Assembly (NCBI GenBank): GCA_025716855.1
Contig: JAIXMQ010000019.1
Span: 186,001-250,000 of the forward strand
DNA: 64,000 nucleotides
Source of the DNA: Pilaira anomala
Lineage: Eukaryota; Mucoromycota; Mucoromycetes; Mucorales; Mucoraceae
Direction: 5' to 3'
The position numbers and the translations under genes are program-made. The notes beneath the pieces were generated by a model. It worked only from the letters and a program-made list of their open reading frames with translations. It was not told the DNA's origin and ran no database searches. Shown piece after piece: positions 56,816 to 64,000 of the stretch. Position 1 is the first letter of the stretch; each line of letters begins with the position of its first letter.

Positions 56816-58045
56816 TTATTCAGCGGCATGAATGGTAGCATTTCCAATGATACTATCAATTATATGCATAACACCGTTGTTGAAGAAAATATTGGGTTCA
56901 ACGATACGAGCGGTATTGTTCAAAGTAATATTACCAGATGTGCTATTGAAGAAGGCAGGGAAAGTGATATTACTAAACGTAGTGAAGTTTGTATTGCCAT
57001 TGTTGGTAAGAGCATTTTCAGTAATATTAGTAGAATAGTAGACACCTTCAACGAGATGACCACGAACCAAAGCTTGAATAGTCTCGTTACTCAATCCGGT
57101 GAGATTGATCTTCTTTAGTGCTTCAGATTCTGGAGCGAAAAGTGTGAACTAAAATATATATATATATGTATGAGCTGTCAAGAAATCCAATAAAGTAAAA
57201 TCAAACTTACGTTTGTCGAGTTATTTAAGGTTTGACCAATGATAGGATACTTTTTGAGTAAATCTTCAAAGGCGTCAAGATCATCAGCCTCTTTGATAAC
57301 AATAGTGGGTTGCATGGGTGGGATTAAAACTATAAGGGTGATAGGTGATAGGTAAGTACTTCGAATTATATCCAATACTATCAATTGAACGCTTACCTGA
57401 TGAAATAACATTTAAGAGGCCATTTGTAGCATTAAGATCCTTGACAAGCACATCAGCTTCTTCATTACCGTTACCAACTTCGTATTGAAGATAGGTACCA
57501 TTAGCTTCCATCCATGTTTCATTATAGAATTCAGTATAACTAGCATTAGTTTGAATGAGGATAGGCAAACCAGTACCGAGATGATCAACTTTACTATTAT
57601 TTAAGGCAGAATGTACAACGCTGACAGAAATGTTACTATCAGTCAAATTAGTCAGGTTAACTCTATCACCAATAACATGGTAGGTAATCAAGTCAGAAAC
57701 AGTATAGTTATCAATAGACATATTAGCAGGAGGATAATTGCCAGTCATGTTAAGCTTGTGTTGTTTGGCGTAAGCCTTCCAAACCATCAATACTTTCTCA
57801 ATACTTTCATCGTTGGGGATAAAACAGGTGAAATTACCAGGACCGCTCAAGAGATTGATAATAGGATTGTAACCAGTATCTGATTTAACTAGATCAACAA
57901 ATCTAGTGGTGTTCAAATTGTTATTAGGGGTGGTCAGCAATTCATAGATTGTACTGTTATCGTCAGTTTGTGGTTGAGTTTGAGCTTGAGCAGCAACAGC
58001 TGTAGCACCAAGAAGGGCGAAAGTCAGATATTTACCAATTTGCAT
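56816..58045 (-). CDS. Secreted fasciclin (FAS1)-domain glycoprotein
   Basis: Three exons (58045-57397, 57329-57211, 57148-56816) encode 366 aa. A signal peptide (MQIGKYLTFALLGATAVAAQA) is followed by two FAS1 domains: one with NNLNTTRFVDLV...NFTCFIPNDESIEKV...DLITYHVIGDRVNL...NGLLNVISSVLIPP, and a second with DAFEDLLKKYPIIGQTLNNS...FTLFAPESEALKKI...LVRGHLVEGVYYST...GVMHIIDSIIGN. Each keeps the TxFAP/FIPND and H-x-V/I hallmarks. About twenty N-x-S/T sites predict heavy N-glycosylation. There is no membrane helix or clear GPI signal, so it is probably secreted to the wall. FAS1 proteins act in adhesion; vacuolar forms exist in yeast. Confidence 0.88.
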
Positions 58046-58547
58046 TAGATATTTTTATGTAGTTTGGAAATTGGAAAAAAAAAAGTGCATTTTTTACGAT
58101 CATCATTAAACGGTCTTTTATATATTTTTTTATTTCTTGTCTTTGTTTCACTTTGATAGAGAGCTCTAACTTGAATCTAATGCAATTAAATTCGCTCAAA
58201 ATGGCATTTATGAGGTTTTACTCATTTTACTTTTTGATTGAAATACCAGGTTTTACCCAAAGCCCTGTCGATGCACATTTTCTTGGCGAATGTTAAAAAC
58301 GAGGCCAATCCAAAAAAAAAAAAAATTACTAAATCTTCTTCAATACTAAACTATCAAATTATCGATATATTCGTCATTCGAAATAACGGAAGGCATATAT
58401 CATGTAAGACTAAAATTCTTCTATGAGTCCAGGATGGGTTTAACTCTGAAATAGGTATAATCAGAAAGAGAAAATTAATGTTTATGTGTGACAAAAAGTA
58501 GTGATACATGGTATATTTTTTTATAAAAAAAAAAAGGATTTCAGATA
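58046..58547. other. Upstream region of the fasciclin gene, no other feature
   Basis: AT-rich with T runs; a TATA-like TTATATATTTTTTTA lies at about 58117-58131 on the + strand, read on the minus strand as TAAAAAAATATATAA, about 80 bp before the start. Confidence 0.4.
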
Positions 58548-58738
58548 TTAATATTGTACAAGCTTTTCAACAACGGTAGTAGCGTCCGAGGAGGCCACAC
58601 CATTCAGCCAGGGATAACGTCAATCATCATTAGAAATAACGATGGTTACATCGCTTTCCTTTTTTAGCACCAAATAGGTGACTCGAAAGCACAGACTTGT
58701 CGTTGCACAGTTGTGCGCGCGACAGAGCCAGCAATAAA
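58548..58738 (-). pseudogene. Decayed coding fragment, 3' end of an unidentified gene
   Basis: On the minus strand, the last segment reads RYPWLNGVASSDATTVVEKL, then VQY and TAA at 58548. It is preceded in frame, after a TGA, by LVLKKESDVTIVISNDD. In another frame just upstream is LCNDKSVLSSHLFGAKK. Joining these needs one frameshift and one stop readthrough, as in a pseudogene. The stretch is GC-richer than its surroundings. Similarity of DKSVLSSHLFG to the FGN-K-SS--FFG motif of ArfGAP2/3 is only suggestive. Confidence 0.3.
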
Positions 58739-58795
58739 CTTTCTGCTGAGATTAAATTTTACTAGTAAGACAAAACCACATGATTTTAAGTAGAG

Positions 58796-58812
58796 CACGT
58801 GACTTTCACGTG
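58796..58812. promoter_or_regulatory. Pair of CACGTG E-boxes
   Basis: CACGTG occurs at 58796-58801 and 58807-58812, each followed by A or preceded by T to give CACGTGA. Two such sites 11 bp apart are about one helical turn. The nearest start is the fasciclin gene, about 750 bp away; the neighbour on the right is a 3' end. Role unknown. Confidence 0.4.
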
Positions 58813-59238
58813 ACCGATGCTTACTTTAGTCTACACTACATAATATGTTAGTTTTTTCATTATTTATAAAAGACGTTATTATTGTAGTTTTGACATACGG
58901 TTAATTTATACTACGATTAGACAGACCATGCTGCTCAAAGTATTTACCAAGATTTATAGTTTAATTACCTCCAGTTTTTTTTATGAAAAAAAAAATACAC
59001 TTAATATAAAAAAAAAAAAACGACTTTTTTTTTTTTAAATGATGAAAGAAGGTAACATGTGTTGTAATATTCATGATTTGTTCATTATTAACTAAACAAT
59101 TTTGCAACACAAAGGCCTAGTATGATAAGTAAAATCGATTATTATCATTATGATAATCATCAAAAAAAATAAAAAAAAAATAAAAGAAAGTTTGATTTAT
59201 GCATGATGACAGGAATTTAATTTTATTTTTGTACAAGT

Positions 59239-61891
59239 TTAGAATCTAAACACTTCAACTCTGTATACAGGTATACCTTGCTCACCACCAAATTTACCCT
59301 TGTTCTTCTTTCTGAATTTAGTTAATTCATCAACAGGAGCATCAGCAGCAAATCTTGTTTGTTTCTCCATCTTCTTAGCACGAGCATATTTATTCTTACG
59401 ATCATAGGCCCCTAAAATATTTCTCAACTGCTCAAGATCATCAATGACTTCAATTTCACTAGCAACAAGTTCACGTAATGTAAAGGCGACTTCTTGAAGT
59501 GTAGGTTCTAAAATGATTGTAGGGAAGAAGATATCTAAGATACTGTTTGCAAAATCGACAATCTATATCATGATAGTTTTTTTTTTTTTTTTAGTTACAA
59601 TGTATAAGATAGGATGATTTCGTTTTTTAAACTTACGTTACTACGTTTCGTTAAATTGGATGACTTGTCTTTTAACCAACTGACGATCGTATTCAAAATG
59701 ACAGGTAACTCAGAAGCATTGATACGTTTGAGAGATTGTTGTAAAAAGATATCATTTCTAGGAGCATCGACTACCATCTTTAAGTAAGTACTAAATCTAC
59801 CATTGTTCCAATCTTCATGATCGTGTAAAGCAACTAAAGCCTTGATCAAGGTAACAAGATCAGTTTCAGGAATATCTTGTACATACTCTAATGCAATAGG
59901 TACTAAAGCCCATTCGTTTCTTTCCAAGAGTGAACTGATGATACCCGATTCAGTATAGTTACTACGAATTAAGTACCTTGACATTAAGAAAAGAAGAACT
60001 TCGACTGGCCAGAAATTAGGATTAAAACATTTACTAACTACAGTCGAGATATAATATTGTGATAATTCCATTCTTTTTGGGGTTGACCATGTGTTCATCA
60101 TATGGCGGTATTCTTCAGTTTTAAGGACGACAGGATCTGAAGAATCGGATTTTTCTTTCATTTCAACATCGACTTCAGCCGATTTAACAGATGCATGTTC
60201 AAAGAAGACCTTGGTGAATTCTTCTTTTGTAATGTTTTCGTCCATTAATTTAGTTAAAGTGCTGGTTTCAGACTTTTGGGATTTATCTAATCTTGAAACC
60301 CATTTATCGTAAAGTTCTTCACATGATTCATCGGCACGGAAACCGAAATCGCGACTGACAGCTTCTTTACCACTACGAGAATACCCAATATTTTCTTCTG
60401 AGCTATAATCGTTATTGATACCCATAAATTCAACCGTTTGTTTCATTTTACCCATCGCTGCCATAAGAGAGATAGGTTCACTGTAATAAGGACAGAGCAT
60501 GACAACGGAGTTGGTATCTGTCATCTTTTTTGCAGATTTGATATTCTTGGTACTGGCCTTAGCAGTGATCGAGGAGACTGTGACAGCAAGATGAGAATTA
60601 GGCAAGACAGCAATATTATAAACACAATTGTTCTTGTTAAAAGTGTTCTTTTCGGATACTTTGATCAATTGTTCTGCTTGGAGTGTACCGTATTTAATAT
60701 CCCAAACACTGACAACATGTTCTACTTCAGATTTCTTTGTGGTACGAGGAGCGATCATGGCAACATAACTATCGGATAAAGGTGTGACAGCGGCAATGTT
60801 TCCTAAAGCTTGGTCTTGGAATCGATAACCGTTTAATTGGATTGATAATTGTTCAGTTAATAAACCTGTGATCTTCTTTGAAGAACTATGTTTTAATTGC
60901 ATACGCCAAACGATCCAAGTACCATTGGCACCTAAAATAGTAAATCTACCGTCGGTAGGATCCAAAGTGAATGCAACGGGCTTTTCTGTTAATTTGATAT
61001 CAATACTGGTAAGGATATCAATGCTTCTACGTTCAACGTTAATATAGTTGAGTTTAATTGTGTATGTATCGGAACCGGCGACGTTACTGATGGTGACGAC
61101 AATAGTAGACATAGAGGGAACCATCGAAGTAGGAATACAACAAGGACGTGTGTGTGTATTGGAAGTAACGAATACGGTGGACCAAACAACCTTACCGCTC
61201 TTTTGAGCCTTTTGCTTTGCTGTCACACGATCTAAATCTTTTGTTGCTAATTCGATTGATCCACTTTCGCTGACAATAATAACGTGAGAGTGTAATGATG
61301 GTGAAACGTGAATAGCACGAATATGTTCGTCAAACTACAGCAAAAAAAAATGAAAATGTTAGTTTTTTTTTTTTTTTTTTGACAGGTATATATATATATA
61401 TTTACAGCTTTCTTGGTTTTATCTAATTCTTCATTATCACCGCTCTTGGTGTTTTTCCATAACCAAACCATTTTACGTTCTTCGGCTTTGGTAACGTCGG
61501 GACCAGAGGCAACGACGGCATAAGTGTAATCAACAGCGTCTGAGTCTCTACCACCGTCAATATGAGTAGCAGGTCCAACAAAAGCAATACCTGGAGGTGT
61601 AGTCCAAGATTTTGTACATTTTTGGTCTGCAGTCTATTATATATATAAAAAGAGGGTTCTTAGTTTTTTTATAATTGTTGCGTTTTTAAAAGTATAATTT
61701 ACATTATAGATTTTAAAACCTTCACCCTGAACAGTAATAGCAACGAAATCGGCATCGTCACTGACAGCCTCGTTATTTAAAGTAGAATCTAAAGAGTTGA
61801 GACCTACAACAAAATGTTTACTATCGTTCTCACCCACAGTATTGTGGAAACGAGCAAGTGGAAAAGGTTCTTCTAAAACAAAACCAGGCAT
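59239..61891 (-). CDS. Nucleolar ribosome-biogenesis protein, Utp8/NOL11-like
   Basis: Four exons (61891-61703, 61633-61406, 61334-59637, 59562-59239) encode 812 aa. The N-terminal half looks like a beta-propeller (ADFVAITVQGEGFKIYN, TKSWTTPPGIAFVGP, RKMVWLWKN, GRFTILGANGTWIVWRM, EHVVSVWDIKYGTLQAE). The C-terminal half is helical (WPVEVLLFLMSRYLI, NEWALVPIALEYVQDIPETDLV, LVTLIKALVALHDHEDW), and the end is basic then YRVEVFRF. This propeller-plus-helical layout fits the Utp8/NOL11 t-UTP subunit of the small-subunit processome, which also supports rDNA transcription. The assignment rests on layout and the C-terminal helical region rather than a single signature, so it is moderate. It lies head-to-tail, 134 bp after UBA3. 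Confidence 0.6.
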
Positions 61892-62025
61892 TATGTAGAT
61901 CTATTTTAATAAAAAAAAAAATAAAAAAAAAAGGAAAGGCAAAATATGTATATCCCCAGATTGAATGAAAAAGTAAGAGGCTTAGAGGAAGTGACTGTAT
62001 ATTTATTTTGAGTAGGTAGTAAAAA

Positions 62026-63787
62026 TCATGCTTTCCATTTAATGCCAAGTTGAAGACTGACAGGTAATGCAGCATCGGTAACAGTAATATATTCACCTTC
62101 TTCAACAAGCTCACTAATTTTTTTGGTAAGATTTGGTCGAGTTGCTTCCTCTAAAACTTTAGGAGCTTGCATGTATATCGATTTAGTAGCTGTACGTAAA
62201 CTAGGTTTCTTTAACTGACTATAGAATAAAAAAAAAAAAAAAAGTTAATATTCTCTCTTTTCAATTCTTCCATTCTCTCTCTCTTACGCATCAGGTTTCT
62301 CTGCAAGCCAATCGATTAACTCGGTCACAGTCATATCTGGATTTAACTCAACAACAGAAGATTCAGAACCACACACAGGACAAGCAGGTTTCTTTTCCAA
62401 TTCGAATGTGTACGTATAGATACCCGAGTTACCAGTATACATCATATAATTGTTTAAGTAGGGAGCAATAAAGGTAGCTAATTTGTATGCTTCATTACAA
62501 CAAGAAGCAGCGATAACGGCATTGGTAGAAGCAATAGCCGGAATAATGTTTTTAACTACACCTTGAGTTAAAGAATAAGTAACACCGGTGATATTAAATT
62601 TTTCAGCTCTGGAAGCGGCTTGTTCATACATCCAAGTGATATCATTTGGGTTATCGGTATCGTACTTTTTATCAGCCCATACTCGTGGCCATTCGAGTAC
62701 GGAAGCCCATTCAATACAATGTTCAGGTAATCGAGGCGTATTTGCGATTGTACAGATAGGAAAAGTAGTAGGTTTATTGAATAATTCGAGAGAGCATTCG
62801 TAACAGGAAGACATGGTAGGAATAATGACACGGGCTTGTCCCTTAAAACCTTCTGTGCCACCATCCACTAGTACTTTCCATGTACTTTGATCTTCAGGGT
62901 CAAACATTTCAATTAATTTTGCATTGATCCATCTTCTGGCTTCCACTGAATCCAGTCCACAAATAATAATGTCAAATTGTTTATAATATTCCTCATCTTT
63001 TTCTTGAATTTTTCCAAAGTATCTATTACACATCATCTTTCTTTGGTTACTAAAAAAAAATATTTTCTCTTTCTTTTCTCGTGGATTCAAACTTACGGTA
63101 CAACGTTCACACCAGGAATTCGACTCATAACGAAATTAGCAGCAACATTTGCTTTTGATTTTCCAATATCTTTTTTTCTATATAGATATATATATATATA
63201 TATATGAGTAGAGTTGTTTAATATCTTTCAAATCTTGATTTTAATTTACCTAAATAAGAATTGGCGATTAAGGTTACTAAGGTCAATCGTATCCATATCA
63301 ATCACATGGAGTTGCTTAAAGCCAGTCAAAGCAAGGTTCTTGAGAATTTCACAACCTAAACCACCTGCACCGATAACTAGAATCTTCTTTTCCTCTAGTG
63401 CTTTTTTATTCTACAAAGAGAATGAGTTTTCAAACTAGGTAAATATACTTGAGAGAGTAAGAAAAAAAAAAAAGGGCATACTTTAGGTGAATCCATCGCG
63501 CCAATGATACCTTTCTCAAGATCTTCACCTTTAGAGTCGTCTACTTCGGCCATGTCAATATCAGATTGTGCCATTTCTACAAAGAGAGGGGGTTTTTTTT
63601 TTGTGAAAAGGGTGAAAATAATAATAATAAAAAAAAAGGGAAAAAAGAAAAAAAGAGAGAGAGAAAAAAGTTGATTTTTTTATTTTATTTTTTTACCTTC
63701 GTTACTAGAATAGGACGAGGTTCTTTGTCTCTTGGATTCAGGTATTGTCATGGGTTCTTCTGGTCTTTTTGTACAGTGTGATTCCAT
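62026..63787 (-). CDS. UBA3: NEDD8-activating enzyme E1 catalytic subunit
   Basis: Six exons (63787-63697, 63576-63482, 63410-63250, 63177-63097, 63022-62288, 62218-62026) encode 451 aa. It adenylates NEDD8/Rub1 and holds it as a thioester for cullin neddylation, with Ula1/APPBP1 as partner. Landmarks: the nucleotide site [72 protein letters not shown], the catalytic Cys in [19 protein letters not shown], and [22 protein letters not shown]. The C-terminal ubiquitin-like domain ([20 protein letters not shown]) binds the E2. There are two in-frame acceptors for exon 5, 27 bp apart; the inner one (after AATAG) gives VVPYFGKIQ, which fits the family better. The 30-residue Ser/Arg N-terminal exon is less conserved. 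Confidence 0.94.
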
Positions 63788-64000
63788 AAAAAAAAACGAA
63801 TAGAAAGGAGAGAGAGAGACCCGTCAATCAACACTCACTTTTTGAAATATGTTTATCATTGGTGGAGTTTAAAGTCTACTATAAAATGATGCAGTTTTTC
63901 ACCCCACTTTTGAATTCCGGAAGTATAGTAGATGTACTTAATATACTCTCTGTGCATTTATTACTGTTATAGTGCTCAGGTCGCTTTAAGAGAAGTTTAA
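63788..64000. other. Upstream region of UBA3
   Basis: A (GA)n run at about 63810-63819 and AT-rich DNA. No other feature is supported before the window edge. Confidence 0.35.

Overview
This is nuclear DNA of a fungus, most likely an early-diverging lineage such as Mucorales (Mucoromycota). The sequence is very AT-rich. Coding regions are cut by many short introns (about 50-90 bp, GT...AG, donors mostly GTAAGT or GTAAAA), intergenic DNA is full of A/T runs, and the proteins are typical fungal housekeeping families (DRS2 flippase, Bem3-like RhoGAP, Mug70-like CBS-PB1 protein, cystinosin/Ers1, PTR2, PiT/Pho89). The clade assignment is inference. I spliced the genes by hand from the frame and from conserved family motifs, and most models close in frame from ATG to stop.

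Layout. 1-3.1 kb: no gene, but a 1.8-kb terminal-inverted-repeat element with a 9-bp target duplication. 3.1-7.1 kb: cystinosin-like transporter, an esterase-fold protein whose nucleophile serine is Asp, and a mitochondrial PPR protein, all on the + strand. 7.1-9.6 kb: a TA-flanked mariner-type MITE inserted in the last codons of a degraded membrane-protein gene. 9.6-19.5 kb: syntaxin-6/Tlg1 SNARE, DRS2-type P4-ATPase, a small secreted protein, and a PX-PH-RhoGAP. 20.3-27 kb (- strand): Pho89-type phosphate transporter and an A-T-R carboxylate-reductase-like protein. 27-33.9 kb: accessory DNA with a second and a third copy of the inverted-repeat family and a 174-bp tandem repeat. 33.9-49.2 kb: dense genes, comprising a four-CBS protein, a tiny Cys-tail protein, a hypothetical, a poly-Q zinc-finger protein, a mitochondrial HMG-box protein, the IST3/RBMX2 splicing factor, mitochondrial uS9, UTP23, a CBS-PB1 protein and cytosolic TrpRS. 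49.2-50.75 kb: a small near-perfect palindromic member of the repeat family. 50.75-64 kb: mitochondrial EF-P, a mitochondrial NAD+-type carrier, a PTR2 peptide transporter, a fasciclin-domain secreted protein, a Utp8/NOL11-like ribosome-biogenesis protein and UBA3 (NEDD8 E1 subunit).

Genes do not form operons, but several are arranged head to head and could share promoters: the poly-Q zinc-finger gene with the mitochondrial HMG gene (E-box plus CRE in a 280-bp gap), and mitochondrial uS9 with UTP23 (217 bp). Functional themes are membrane traffic and polarity (SNARE, flippase, RhoGAP), mitochondrial gene expression (PPR, HMG, uS9m, EF-P), ribosome biogenesis (UTP23, Utp8-like), and nutrient transport (cystine, phosphate, peptides, NAD+).

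The most unusual signal is a family of non-coding inverted-repeat elements in three size classes (about 1.8, 1.1 and 0.4 kb). They share terminal sequences, and the two long copies contain modules in alternating orientation, so that any transcript would fold into long double-stranded RNA. One copy appears to have a matching empty site elsewhere in the window.
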